Part shown: piece after piece, positions 1 through 10,900 of the stretch
Layout: the number at the start of each line of letters is the position of its first letter
How positions within the stretch are numbered: the first letter of the stretch is position 1
NCBI GenBank assembly: GCA_001683735.1
Contig: LUGG01000032.1
Span: 62,001 to 126,000, forward strand
Direction: 5' to 3'
Origin: Grifola frondosa
Lineage: Eukaryota; Basidiomycota; Agaricomycetes; Polyporales; Grifolaceae
DNA: 64,000 nt
Translations under genes and position numbers: made by a program
Notes under the pieces: generated by a model
Seen by the model: the letters and a program-made list of their open reading frames with translations, nothing else
The model's database searches: none
What the model was told of the DNA's origin: nothing

Positions 1-299
1 GATGAAAACAAAATCAACCTACCTCATAGCGTTTTCCAGTCATTAGCGTAGCTCCATGCAAGAGCTGCTGTGCATAAGGTTAGTTCGTCGTAAAACTTCC
101 CTAGATGTGCTAGACACCAAACGCTGAAGTATCAGCCTAATGGAAGATAGGAAAGCGGATAGACACTTCGGTGGCAGAAATATGTCAGCGAACCGTAGTA
201 CTTGGCACGGTGTGAATGATGGTCAAGTTGGAAGCGCTTACAGCCACTCACTATATATATAGCCTTTGTCCCGTCTGTCTTCTCTTGTCCTCTGCCGCC

Positions 300-530
300 A
301 TGAAAGTCTCAATAACCTCCACCGAACGTGCTCGTCTTTCACAGACTATGGGAGACTATCTCTGGCTCATGGAAAAGTACTCTGACAAAGTTCGCTACCT
401 GCCCAATGTCGCGGATCTCTATGTCTCTGCCACCAAGCAATGGACAACGCTCGGTCTAGTGAAACCATCGCGAGCAGAAGCAGAAAAGCGAGACGAGTTG
501 TTCAAGGCCTGTGACGCGAGAAGTAATTGA
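300..530 (+). CDS. small hypothetical protein
   Basis: A 76-residue frame can start at the ATG at 300, which follows a TATATATA stretch about 45 nt upstream. An in-frame ATG at 216 would add 28 residues that look like translated 5' UTR. The product is hydrophilic, with motifs such as DYLWLMEKYSDKV and a lysine/glutamate-rich C-terminus. I see no signal peptide or known domain and do not recognise a family. It could be a fragment of a longer gene lying to the left or a chance frame. The support is the promoter-like box, the helical amphipathic composition and the absence of a competing frame. Confidence 0.3.
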   Translation: MKVSITSTERARLSQTMGDYLWLMEKYSDKVRYLPNVADLYVSATKQWTTLGLVKPSRAEAEKRDELFKACDARSN

Positions 531-719
531 GTTATAATGTCTGGACGGTCAATGTTGGACATTCGAACGTGCGTTTGGTACCCGGTCAGAGAGTGCCAAA
601 ATAGCACGGAATATCTGCAAGGCAGGCCACAAGAAGGTCCGATTTATTGTAGTTTACTTCACCATCAGAAGCAATCCATCTCCACCACCTCCACCTCCTC
701 AGATATATACGCGCCGAAG

Positions 720-727
720 TAAGAAAC
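720..727. repeat. left target-site duplication (8 bp)
   Basis: TAAGAAAC lies directly outside the left terminal inverted repeat. The same eight bases sit directly outside the right repeat at 1410-1417. Confidence 0.85.
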
Positions 728-747
728 TAGTGTTCGGTGTGAAACTC
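728..747 (+). repeat. left terminal inverted repeat
   Basis: This 20-bp sequence is the exact reverse complement of 1390-1409. Confidence 0.9.
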
Positions 748-1389
748 GGATGTAAGTTACAAATAATTATTTACATGTAAGTTACATGTAAATAACATGT
801 TTTAAACATACCTCTGAAAATCCTATGTATAATGTAAGTTATGTAGGAAACTAGAGATCACGTGACCATCCCCACACAAGCCTATGCTACGGGGCACGAT
901 ACTTGTTCGCGAGGATGAGACTTTCACAAAATGAGGACCATTAACTAGACGGACAATATTGGTTTACTCAAGATGCAAATGAGCGACATAGTCCACTTCC
1001 GGTCTGTTGTGGCTGAGGTGGCTGGCGCCCGGGAACTCCGGTGGCGCCGCGATAACCAAATCTCGTCACATCTTATATTATCCTATATTACTTACACCAT
1101 GCCGAAATATCATCATTGTTCCTTTGCTCCAACCGGCACTATTAATGCAAGATGTAGGATGGAGCTGCGACGAGGGGTTATGCTGGGCTTAAATGTTGTA
1201 ATTATATGCAACATACAAAAATTCAAACATTTTCCGACGATTTTCTCGTGTGTTTTTGAAAATTGGATGCATTCTAAGGCATCATGTGACGTATTTTGGC
1301 CACGTGATACATGTAAAAAACGTTTGAAACGTTTGAAACAACGGGGGTTCTTGAGGGACTTTCTTACCTACTGTAAAAAACACCTGCTT

Positions 1390-1409
1390 GAGTTTCACAC
1401 CGAACACTA
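1390..1409 (-). repeat. right terminal inverted repeat
   Basis: This 20-bp sequence is the exact reverse complement of 728-747 and ends in CACTA at the insertion junction. Confidence 0.9.
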
Positions 1410-1417
1410 TAAGAAAC
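1410..1417. repeat. right target-site duplication (8 bp)
   Basis: TAAGAAAC is identical to 720-727. It marks the right junction of the element. Confidence 0.85.
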
Positions 1418-1663
1418 CTTGAGCACACCACACGAGTCGCTGCGCACACGACCCGCTTGCCCGTGGCAATACCGTGACCTGCGGCAGCCTCCGAGGTCAG
1501 CCACGGCCACCATCCCCCTCACCAGATAGGAGCTGTGCGTGCCCCTTGTTATTCGCTCTCTACGCAAGTCCGATACGCGTAAGTCTTCTCGGTTTTGGTA
1601 TTATGAAAGTTGTTTGAAGTGGAGAATTATTGCTCATCGCCGCACCTCAGCGAGGCTCCAATC

Positions 1664-2437
1664 ATGGCAAATCTCATACGCAGCGCAAAGTCCGGTAACG
1701 ACTGGACGAAGAATGAGCTGCGAGCCTACAACATCAATGTGGTTGAACAGTCGTTGCCCGAATTCTTCGGTCTGAATGAACTCCCGCCTGTGCCACCCGC
1801 CGTGCGTCACTTTTGCGAGATAACAGACCGAGCGCTTGCTCCCGACGATGACACTTACAAGCTACTGCACCACCTCGATCTCGCACAAAACCCCAAGGCA
1901 GGCCAGGAAGCCGCGATCGACACCTTCACCGCCAGACTGTTGGAGACATTGGGCTATGCGAGAGGCCACCGCATCATCCTCACTCATCAGGCCCTCCCTT
2001 TGATCATATGCGGGACGCAGTGCTCTGCTCGGACGGACGTTTGCATCTGCGACAAGGATAACTACCTTCTCCTCGTACAGCGAGATACAGATACCCCGCT
2101 CGAAGACCCGCAGGATCCCGAACCGCAGCTCATCGCTGACGCTGTCGCCGCGTATCAGCGAAACAATTTCGTTCGCGATAGGGTCCTCCACATCCCAACT
2201 CTCGATGAGATCACCTTCCCCGGCATCACGCTTGTCGACACATACCCTACCTTCTACAAGATAAAGGTTACCGCTGAACTCAGCGACGCCGTTGTGGGTG
2301 GAGTGTTTCCTGCCAACCCAGTCGTTGTTTATCGTCATTCCGCACGACTTCCACATCGCTACAGCGAGGGGATGACACCAGTGGAGAACCGCACTACCAT
2401 CCTGCAGTATTACCAAGCGTTCAAGGCCTTCGTTTAG
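1664..2437 (+). CDS. PD-(D/E)XK-like fungal hypothetical protein
   Basis: This intronless frame gives 257 residues from the ATG at 1664. An upstream in-frame ATG at 1610 would add 18 residues, but the family-like N-terminus MANLIRSAKSG begins at 1664. It resembles a protein family much expanded in Polyporales and other agaricomycetes. A beta-rich core with D125 (RTDVCI) is followed by LLLVQRD (135-141) and then PQLIADAVAAYQRNN. The spacing D...(E/Q)-x-(K/D) suggests a PD-(D/E)XK nuclease-type fold. However, the usual catalytic lysine is absent here (QRD), so activity is doubtful. The family assignment is from memory of sequence style and the fold is inference. No signal peptide or membrane segment is visible. 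The hAT-like element inserted about 250 bp upstream could affect its promoter. Confidence 0.6.
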   Translation: MANLIRSAKSGNDWTKNELRAYNINVVEQSLPEFFGLNELPPVPPAVRHFCEITDRALAPDDDTYKLLHHLDLAQNPKAGQEAAIDTFTARLLETLGYARGHRIILTHQALPLIICGTQCSARTDVCICDKDNYLLLVQRDTDTPLEDPQDPEPQLIADAVAAYQRNNFVRDRVLHIPTLDEITFPGITLVDTYPTFYKIKVTAELSDAVVGGVFPANPVVVYRHSARLPHRYSEGMTPVENRTTILQYYQAFKAFV

Positions 2438-2753
2438 CTACGGTGAAGGTTATTGTATTCCAATGTTGCTTAATGAGAATGCAGCGTACCCTACTTAAGG
2501 CCCGATGAGTCGGCCCCGAGAATTCGATACAGCTAGCTTCGAAACATGCTCATCTCATCGTCCACACGACATCAACAAGATTGAAATATAGTGGCGCAGT
2601 TTGCTGTAATAGCACAAGCTTCTCAATCGGGACTGCTGTGGAATACGCGTTATTGACCCTTGTTGACGCGTTTATCATGTGCTCGACGACATTGCCGGAG
2701 AGACTTGAAAGCCTCTTCATGATTCTTGAAGTATACATGCGAGACGACCGTTA
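2438..2753. other. intergenic, no gene seen
   Basis: This short gap holds the 3' flank of the nuclease-like gene and the promoter of the PrpF-family gene. A 62-codon minus-strand frame here has no coding character. Confidence 0.5.
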
Positions 2754-3983
2754 ATGCTGCCCGCTGCTCGGACGACTCTGCGCAAGACATTTAGCACAGC
2801 GCGAGCTCTTTTGTCGACCTCCGGCACATCCAATCCTCTACCGGCTACATTCCTGAGAGGGGGTACATCTAAAGGTATATTCCTAAATCGCGCCGATCTC
2901 CCAGAAAATCCGTCCCAATGGGACCCAATATTCCTCGGTATCATGGGCTCGCCTGACCCGCAATATGGTCGCCAGCTGAACGGCATGGGCGGCGGGGTCT
3001 CCAGCCTCTCCAAGATCTGCGTGGTTGGGGCCCCTTCCCCTGTCCAGAAGCAGCAGGGGTTCGATGTCGAGTACACCTTCGTGCAGGTGGGGATCCGTGA
3101 TAGCGCGATCGACATTTCTGGCAACTGCGGGAACCTCTCGAGCATGATCGGCGTCTTCGCGGTGGATGAGGGGATCTGTGTGCCCAGTGCTGTCGACGCG
3201 CGCGCCGGCGTCGCCACCGTGCGTTCGTTCAACACCAACACCCAGAAACGCATAGACACCACATTCCCCGTTGCACTGTCGGATGGGAAGTGTACGCCGC
3301 TGCTGGAGCTGGAGCAGGCGGAGGTCGCGGGCGTGCCCGGCATGGCTTCGCAGATAGTCCTCGACTTCGTGTCTCCCGGCGGCGCACGCACGGGGAAGCT
3401 CCTCCCCACCGGGAACCCTGTCGACGACCTCTCTGTCACAATCCCCGGCATGCCTCCCAAGCATATCCGCGCCTCGCTCGTGGACGCGACGAACCCGACC
3501 GTCTTCGTCGCGGCGGAAGACCTCTGGACACTGCTCGAGTTCGAGCGCATCCTGCCCGACGAATTCGTGTCGGACGAGGTCGCGGACGCGGTGGACTACA
3601 TCCGGCGTGCCGGCGCTGAGCGCATGGGACTCGATCCGCGCGCGCAGGCGCAGCCCAAGATCGCGGTGCTGAGCAGCCCAGCGCACCGCGAGAGAGATGC
3701 GGCGGACATCGAGATACACGCGTTCTCGATGGGCGTGCTGCACAAGGCGGTGCCGATGACGGTCGGGCTGTGTCTTGGGGTCGCATCCGGCGTGGAGGGC
3801 ACGGTCGCATCGGAGATCGCGAAGCAGGCGAGGGCCGCGCATGAGCGCGGGGGAATGCTGAGGATCAGGCACCCTGGGGGCATCGTGGAGGTTGGCGCTG
3901 ACTTTGGGCCGGACGGAGAGGTGCGGAGCGCGAAAGTGGTGAGGACGGGGAGAAGACTGATGAAGGGAGTTGTGTGGTGGTGA
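2754..3983 (+). CDS. PrpF-family aconitate-type isomerase
   Basis: A single-exon, 409-residue protein of the PrpF/DUF453 family. Characterised members include bacterial PrpF, which isomerises 2-methylaconitate in the methylcitrate route for propionate. Other members act on aconitate- or methylitaconate-like substrates. Diagnostic segments are RGGTSK (35-40) and SGNCGN (122-127), in the position of the conserved Cys region, followed by the second half with PGMPPKHIRASLVDATNP and a C-terminal VRTGRRLMKG. Length agrees with the family at about 390 plus an extension. Residues 1-30 are rich in Arg, Ser, Thr and Ala with few acidic residues, suggesting a mitochondrial targeting peptide, which would suit propionyl-CoA metabolism. 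The substrate is not determined by the sequence. The frame is intact. Confidence 0.88.
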   Translation: MLPAARTTLRKTFSTARALLSTSGTSNPLPATFLRGGTSKGIFLNRADLPENPSQWDPIFLGIMGSPDPQYGRQLNGMGGGVSSLSKICVVGAPSPVQKQQGFDVEYTFVQVGIRDSAIDISGNCGNLSSMIGVFAVDEGICVPSAVDARAGVATVRSFNTNTQKRIDTTFPVALSDGKCTPLLELEQAEVAGVPGMASQIVLDFVSPGGARTGKLLPTGNPVDDLSVTIPGMPPKHIRASLVDATNPTVFVAAEDLWTLLEFERILPDEFVSDEVADAVDYIRRAGAERMGLDPRAQAQPKIAVLSSPAHRERDAADIEIHAFSMGVLHKAVPMTVGLCLGVASGVEGTVASEIAKQARAAHERGGMLRIRHPGGIVEVGADFGPDGEVRSAKVVRTGRRLMKGVVWW

Positions 3984-4214
3984 ACATGTTCGCTATGCAC
4001 CGAGCGCTGACATGAAAGTATGTCATCTGAAGTGATGTCGATTGACTTTGTTTTAGATCCTTACCTAGGTGAAATATCTATTGTCGGCACAAGACGATCA
4101 CGCAGTCATGCAGTTCTGCCCATGACCAGCTGCGATGGCGGCTACATACTGCTAGTTATAGGCCTACGTCATAATGGTAGGAAGTCATAAGGATTATCAT
4201 ACACATACATATTA

Positions 4215-6908
4215 CTATTGACGCATAGAATCAAGTGCCGTCGGTATAGGCCAATCAAACTTCATCTCGAACACACCGCACTCCTGTACGAACTTCCTCC
4301 ACTGCGCACGGCTCGCTCTCATCTTCTGCAACTCCTCCATTTGACACACCGTAGGCGCGTGCATGTGGACGATGAAGACATACTCGGAGTAGTCGCGGTG
4401 TTGAAACAGCCGGATTGCGCGCTTGCCCGGGCGCATCAGCTTGCTCAAATCAATGCGGTGATCCGCAGTGCACTGATACAGAAAGTGAGCGTGAGCTAAA
4501 GCGACATGACAGGATACAAGACCTACATCGAACGGGGGGAGAGCAAGATGGTGCGCGCGCCCTCGCCGGTGTCCAGCGCCGCATACAGCCTGCCATCAGC
4601 AGGCCACGTCGTCGGCGGACCACAATCCAGAGCCTGTGCGTTCGGGTGTTTGGTAGCGTAGGATATGCACTGGGAGTACGTGTAGCACGCCAGCGACACG
4701 CACTTGCTCGTCGAGACGTCCCTGCGGAATAGAGTAAGCAAGCCACAAGCCACACAACGTACACGGCGCCACACTCACTCGTCGGTATCGTAGCGCTTGG
4801 CCCAGCGCGCCAGCTGCGCGGCCTGCTCGTCGCTGAGCCGGAACTCGAGCTCGAGCGTCGCAGAAGACTTCTCGGAGCCCCGCGCGCACGCGAGAACGCG
4901 TGTCATACCGCTCGAGGTGGCTGTGTTCAGCGGGACGACCTTCTGTGCAGGGGCCTTCGGTCGAAACCCCCTCGAGAGACGTGGTGCAGGTGGGTTGCGT
5001 AAGGGAGCTTTATTCTCCGCAGTGCTCTCCGAGTCCATCATGGACGTGCCTTGAGGAACCTGCAAGGCCACATCGGAGTTTGGCGGTGGTTCTTGAGGCG
5101 CCGATGTGGTCTTTTCGACGTCCATGGTGAGCGTGTCGCCTGTGTGCATCTCCAGAGCGCCTGGTGAAGGCGAACCGGACGCGCGAGGCTGCTCTGGTGG
5201 AGGAGACAACGAATGCGGTGCGGATAAAATGTCCGTGTCGGGTTCTCCATTGAATATGCGACTCCTTTTCGATGAAACAGGGGTGGACGCTCGTCTCTCT
5301 GGAGATGATCTATCATTTATTGCAGACGTGCCAGCTGCGGAGTCGGCAACTACGACAGACGTCCGTCGTCTCTTGAGAGAGGTAGCAAAGGCTGCATCAG
5401 CAGGTTCGACCTCCTCTGTTTTGACCGCTGACATCAATTTAATGAGATTCGAGCACCAACATGCGGCAGAAACAGTCAAAAGACATACCAACAGGTAAGG
5501 AAGGAGTCTTGATTTGCACTTCAGCAGTCTGATCCATCTCGACAATGGGAGTATCAGAAAGGCGTCCAGGCACTGAAGAGGGAGTGATGGCGGTCTCCAG
5601 CCTTTCCGGTGCCACCGAGCCACCATGAACTCCTTGCGCTTCGTCAGGTTCGTGAATAGTTGAATCGAGTGGGTTCGTCAATGCTTCCTCTACAGGCTCA
5701 ACCATGATAACGTCGGATTCGACAAGGTCCTCAGCTGGGCATTCCGCGACTTCATTCGTGGTCGCCTCTGGTGGCTCTTCTACAGCATCGTCTATGGCCG
5801 TCACGATGCTCTCTACCCATTGCTCGTCAGGCTCGTCAGTTACCGATTCAACGGTGCCCAGAGTCCCTTCAGCCTCCTTCACAGCTGGTTTCTCTTCAGG
5901 TAGGTCCATGACCGCATCGATTGGTTCCTCCTCCGGCTCGCGCATAACGACATCGTTGGCGTCCTCCACGGGTGTCTGTACTTGTAAGTCCGAGATGGGC
6001 CTCGAGCTCTTGATTGTCGGCTCCTGCGTAGAGTCGACCATGACCACGTCGGTGGGAACTTGCACTAGCTCATGAGAAAGTTCAGGCTCGGTCATTAATG
6101 CATCGGTGTCAGTTATAGTTGTATCCTGCGAAACCTGCTTGATCTTCTCGGCCATCGCCTCCGCGGCATTGTCCATGACAGCACTCTGGGAGCTCTCTAC
6201 CTGTTTCTGACCAGCATCTTCCACCGCCGCATCAGGTGGTTTCTCCACGGGCTCCGGAACAACTTTGCTCGAGACGGCACCATCGGCCCCAGCCGCTGAA
6301 CCAGGCTGCTTCGTCTGGCTTGAGACGCTAGTGTCACGTCGCTCCGACTGTCTATGCTCTTCGGTGTCCTTGAACCAGTCCAAGTCGGCCTGGATGAAAT
6401 CGTCCTCTAACACGATTTTTTTCTTCGCCTTCGCTTTGTGTTTCGACGTCGTCTTTGCAGACTGAAGATTCGCGCTCGACGCTGGCGTAGGAACAGTCGA
6501 GCTGGCGGCGGATGAGGGTGTGGTGGAAGTTCTAGCAGCGAGCGGGACCCAACTCGGAGCATCGGCCTGCGTGCTTGTGGATGGGTGGGATGAGATGGAC
6601 GGTGTCGGGAAAGGTCTTATTGGAGTAGGTTGTGGGATAAGTGCTGCGGGAGAACCGCGTCGGATTGGAGCCCCGTATGAAGCGGCCAGAGGAGACAAGA
6701 CGGTCGCCGTGCGATGGTGAGAAGCTGCATTTGCGGAAGCAGGCGCGGGCTGCGGGTTCACTTGGGTGTCAATGTGTAACGATGGCGCAGGGGGTCGCTC
6801 GGCGACGGTAGGACGGGCGGGTGCGCGCATCCTTGGGACCGCAGGGTTTGGCGGTACGCTGGTCGGTTTACAAGCGTCGATCTGAGCAAACAGTCGTTTC
6901 GCGGGCAT
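4215..6908 (-). CDS. hypothetical protein with a C-terminal domain shared with the 13160-15545 gene
   Basis: Exons run about 6908-5489, 5427-4775, 4740-4525 and 4460-4215, joined by GTATGT, GTGAGT and GTAGGT donors. The long N-terminal region is low complexity, rich in Pro, Ser and Glu, with repeated acidic VVMxEPEEEP-like stretches and a Lys-rich patch (KHKAKAKKK). This suggests a disordered nuclear protein. The C-terminal part (ELEFRLSDEQAAQLARWAKR ... DLSKLMRPGKRAIRLFQ ... YVFIVHMH) is a folded domain that recurs in the plus-strand gene at 13160-15545. The strand order around its RPG-xx-xIRL motif recalls PINIT domains of SUMO ligases, but this is only a resemblance. The third exon is out of frame with the fourth unless the C6 run (GGGGGG on the plus strand, 4534-4539) is one base short. 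With one more base the junction reads SPPFD-CTADHRIDLS. Confidence 0.65.
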
Positions 6909-6919
6909 CTGTGCTCGAC

Positions 6920-7709
6920 TTACTTATGGGCAGAAGACGACTCCCGCTGAACTAGTTGTATTTGAGACAAGTACTCGTCGACATTTTCGCATATGGTTTG
7001 TATGAGAACCCGCAGACGCGCTATCAGAGGGTTTCGTTAAATGAGCAAGATGTGTATTGACACAGTATTCACCTTGAAGTTCGCGTTCGGTGAACAGAGG
7101 ATAAAAGGGCGCAACTGTGCGAACGATCTTGACGAAGGGCTCAGCCCATGGTTTGAGAGCATCTGTAGATCTCGAGATATGAAATGACTGCTGTGGATGT
7201 CCACTTTGGCGTCGAACCGCATCGTGTGCGGCCTGAGTCCTGTCCGTCAGCGTCCAAGCTCACCTGATATAATAGCTGCGTACCTCCATGAGCTTGATAA
7301 TCTACGCAAGAACAAGATCGTCGGCTCCACATATACAGCTTACCAGCGAAGAGGACGGACGTACTGTTGGTCTCGCAAGAGCATAGTATGCTTTGCTGCT
7401 ATTCAACCATATCGACAACTTCTCAGCCGTAGGTACGTAAGAAGCCAAGAGACCGTCCGAAAGGTTTTGAATGAAGACCGGGAACAACTTGTTGTTATTG
7501 TTTTCTGCGTCCTTCGTCATGACTATGGAGTGCCAGTGGGAAGTGCGAGAGTTCGAGTTGCCGTCAGCGTGGGTCAACGACGTTGCGGTCGTTGACCGTT
7601 CGCGCGACGCCGGCAACGAGCCGAGACTATGTTTAGCGGACGCAGCGCGGCCTTCTTGACCTGAATTTGTCTGGTCCTCGTGGCCATGGCGTTGGGCGGC
7701 ATTGTACAT
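6920..7709 (-). CDS. hypothetical protein
   Basis: Start is at 7709 (MYNAAQRHGHEDQ). Exon 1 runs to about 7342 (donor CTG|GTAAGC). Then come a short exon (IIKLMEVRSYYIR), an exon reading TDALKPWAEPFVKIVRTVAP, and a last exon ending RESSSAHK at the stop 6920-6922. Introns are about 43, 84 and 50 nt. I do not recognise the family. The first exon is basic and polar up to MTKDAENNNN, where a downstream start is possible. The rest is helical (KLFPVFIQNLSDGLLASY, RLRVLIQTICENVDEYL). The stop codon lies only 11 bp before the ATG of the next minus-strand gene and overlaps a perfect GTAAGT donor, so both may be parts of one gene. Confidence 0.5.
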
Positions 7710-7992
7710 TTGTGGGCGTCTGTAGGTCCGATCGCCGTGTAAGCAAAAGTCCCGTGGGAATTTCTGTTCATGCTTTGCGCAAACGGGCGAATCTTCTACC
7801 AACGGAGCGTGGCATTGAATACGCAATACGGACGATATATGAGGCGATGGATACAAGTGTGAGCTGGATTGTGCGACGTAAAATACATGTAACATTGATC
7901 TTGAGTAGAACAAATGTGCTCTATACGTAAAGATGACAACAATTATCGACAAGTGTAGCAGATATAAATGTAATCCTTTCATCGAAAGGCCG

Positions 7993-10900
7993 TTATAGCG
8001 AAAGCGTGTCCTTCCACCTTTCCGCGACTGCCTCTCCGTGGAAGACCTCCTGTAGCACCTCTCGCACGTCCTCGACGTACACGAACCGGATGCCCGTCTT
8101 CACGCTCTCCGGCACGTTCTCCTCGATGTCCGGGCGATTCGCCTCGGGCGCAATAATCGTCTTGATCCCCGCACGATGGGCGGCGAGGATCTTCTCCTTC
8201 AGCCCACCAACCGGCAGCACCTGTCCAACAAGCGAGATCTCACCCGTCATCGCTATCAAAAAAATCAGCGCGAATTTCACACAGCGCCACAGCAATTTGA
8301 ACACTCACCGATATCGGGATTTATCTTTGTCTTCGTAAACAATGACACGAAGGCGGATAATATCGCAGTGCCTGCGCTGGGCCCTTCCTTCCCGATACTG
8401 CCCTCAGGCATATGGACGTGGATATCGCGATCTGTAAGGAACTGCTCGTCCGGCGACTTGGTGATCCCCAGCTCGTACGCGTGGCTCTTCACCCAACTGA
8501 GCGCGATCTGCGCGCTCTCCCTGATAACTTCTCCCAGCTTACCAGTAAGCTGCAAACCTCCCTTACCGGGCATTGTCTGCAGAGCAGCGGTCAACATCAT
8601 TAGCAACAGACTATTTAACCAAGACGGTACTCACTGAAGCTTCAATGGGCATGACAGCACCAGAACCATTGCCCAAGTATCCGAGACCAGTGCTGACGCC
8701 GGCAGGCGGCGGGTGCACGTACATCCTGTCTTTGTAGTAGACCGGAGGCCCAACGTAGTCCTTAAGGTTCTCAGGGGTGATGCGGACATGCACGGTATCT
8801 GGCACCTTCAACGGCTTCCGTTCAATGGTAGTTACCTTGCCTTCCTTTTCAGATTGATCGGCAGCCGGAGTCGAGGTCTCGGGTGCAGCAGGCTGAATTG
8901 GAGTCGCATCCTGCTTCTCTACCGATGCCGTCTCGCCCTCCGTAGGTGTGCCTGTGGTATCTGCGGCTGCAGACGCTGCTGTTGGACTAGGCTCTGGAAA
9001 AATGTCCTCACCAAGCTCCTGGACGAGTTTAAGAGCCGCCTTGCGATAGATCTACATATAACACGAAGTAGTCAGCAACACGTTCATGATGACTTCCATT
9101 CGCAAAAAACATACTTTGTCAATGTGCTTCTTAAGGTTCCGCACACCGCTCTCTCGACAGTAGTACTTAATCAGAACATCGACCGCAGCAGGATCAAGCT
9201 GCACGTCCGCGTTCTTGAGACCAGCAGCTTCCTTCGCCTGAGGTCCGAGATACCTCTCGGCAATCTTGGCCTTTTCCTCTGAAACGTAGCCGCTGACTTC
9301 AAGAACTTCCATGCGATCTAAAAGAGGCGCAGGGATGGTATCAAGGACGTTCGCTGTATAACATGTCTAGTCAGAACAACCCTCGACCATGACATTGTGC
9401 GAACTCACCTGTGCAAACAAATAGCACACGCGACAAGTCAACCGGCACATCCATACTTGGACACGATAGGTCAGTCACAAAGTAACGCGCCAATGAGAGA
9501 ATACATACTAATGATCTAAGAATGCATTGTTCTGCTCTGGATCGAGCATCTCAAGCAATGCACTCGAGGGGTCGCCGTTGTGACCCCGACCAATCTTGTC
9601 GACCTCATCAATGAGTACCAACGGGTTCTCAGTGCCCACGCGCTTCAGAGCCTGAATAATCTTCCCAGGGAGCGCTCTGTAGCGGAATTAGCACGAGAAT
9701 TTACATATCCCATAGTCTGCAACATACCCGACATAAGTACGCCTATGACCCTTGATCTCCGCAACATCCGTCAGCCCGCCCACTGAAAAGCGGAAGAACT
9801 TTCTGTTGATTGCGCGTGCAATAGACTTGCCGATTGACGTCTTGCCGACACCGGGCGGGCCCACGAGACAAATGATCTTGCCCTCAACTGTGCCTCTGAG
9901 TTTACCCACTGCCAGGAACTCTAAGATGCGGTCTTTGACTTCCTTCAGGCCATAGTGGTCCTCATCCAGCACCTTCTGGGCATGCGTGATCGAGTAGTTC
10001 TCAGGCGAATGCTGACCCATGGAATCTGCGCAGCGTACATCAACACAAGATTACTATCAATTAAGATTGTGCAAACCCAGACTTACCTGAGTGATCCAAT
10101 CTAGATAATTGCGAGTGACGTTCGCTTCCGATGCGGCAGGTTCGAGGTGCATAAGCTTGTTGAGTTCCTCATCGAAGACCCTGCGCACAAGCTCAGGCAT
10201 CTTCAATGCAGCCGCACGCTCTTTGAACTTCTCGATTAGCTTGTCCTTGCCGTCTGACTCCATGCCAAGCTCCTTCTTGATACCCTTGAGCTGCTCCATG
10301 AGGTAGTACTCGCGCTGCCGCTTGGCGATCTTGCTGTCCACGTCGCGCGCGAGCTTGCTCTGCAGTTGCGCGTTGATGAGCTCCTTCTTGAGCACAAGAA
10401 GCGCCTTCCGCAGCCTGTCCTCGACGACCAGACTTTCCAGCACGTCCTGTAGCTCGTGCACGTCCCGCTGGACACCGCCGCAGCGAAGTCAGCGAGCTTG
10501 TCTGGCTCGTCGAACACGTTCGCGGCGACCTGGTTGATGGAGAAGTTTGTGATCTGATCGCGGAAGAGCGGATTCAGCTGCGCAATGTCCTTGAACACTG
10601 ACACAATCTCCGACATAAATGCCCGGATATGCTGGTCGTCCTTGTTGTACGGCTCAGTCACCAGATTTTCCACGTTGACAATGGAAATCGCATAGTCCTG
10701 TAGGAATGACGTCTGTAATGGCGGTGTGGGCGGTGGTGTAGGGGGCGGCGTGGGGAGCTCCTCTGGTTCGACCTTGGCGGTAGCACCTCCCTTGACGAGG
10801 TCTGTAATGCGAATGCGCCGGTGCGGGTACAACACTGCCGTGAGTCCTTCTTCCTTGTCGTCTTCCTTTGCGCCCGCGGCAGTGAACACGCTCGTAATCT

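Larger units (their letters stand above)
728..1409. mobile_element. hAT-like non-autonomous DNA transposon (MITE)
   Basis: The 682-bp element is bounded by perfect 20-bp terminal inverted repeats at 728-747 and 1390-1409, beginning TAGTGTTCGG. It is flanked by identical 8-bp direct repeats, TAAGAAAC. An 8-bp target duplication with termini of the form (C/T)A(A/G)NG is characteristic of the hAT superfamily. The interior is AT-rich and carries repeats of TGTAAGTTA near the left end and two tandem copies of CGTTTGAAA near 1320, which resemble subterminal transposase-binding repeats. The internal frames encode nothing transposase-like, so the element must be mobilised in trans. It lies between genes and interrupts no recognisable coding sequence. 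Confidence 0.85.

Noticed and set aside
973..1422. 149-codon frame inside the hAT-like element
   Set aside because: It overruns the right inverted repeat and shows no transposase motif, so it is a chance frame in a non-autonomous element.
1862..2416. 184-codon minus-strand frame
   Set aside because: It is antisense to the nuclease-like gene and has no recognisable features.
2883..3872. 329-codon minus-strand frame
   Set aside because: It lies antisense to the PrpF-family gene, is rich in Arg, His and Asp as expected of a shadow frame in GC-rich coding DNA, and has no domain.
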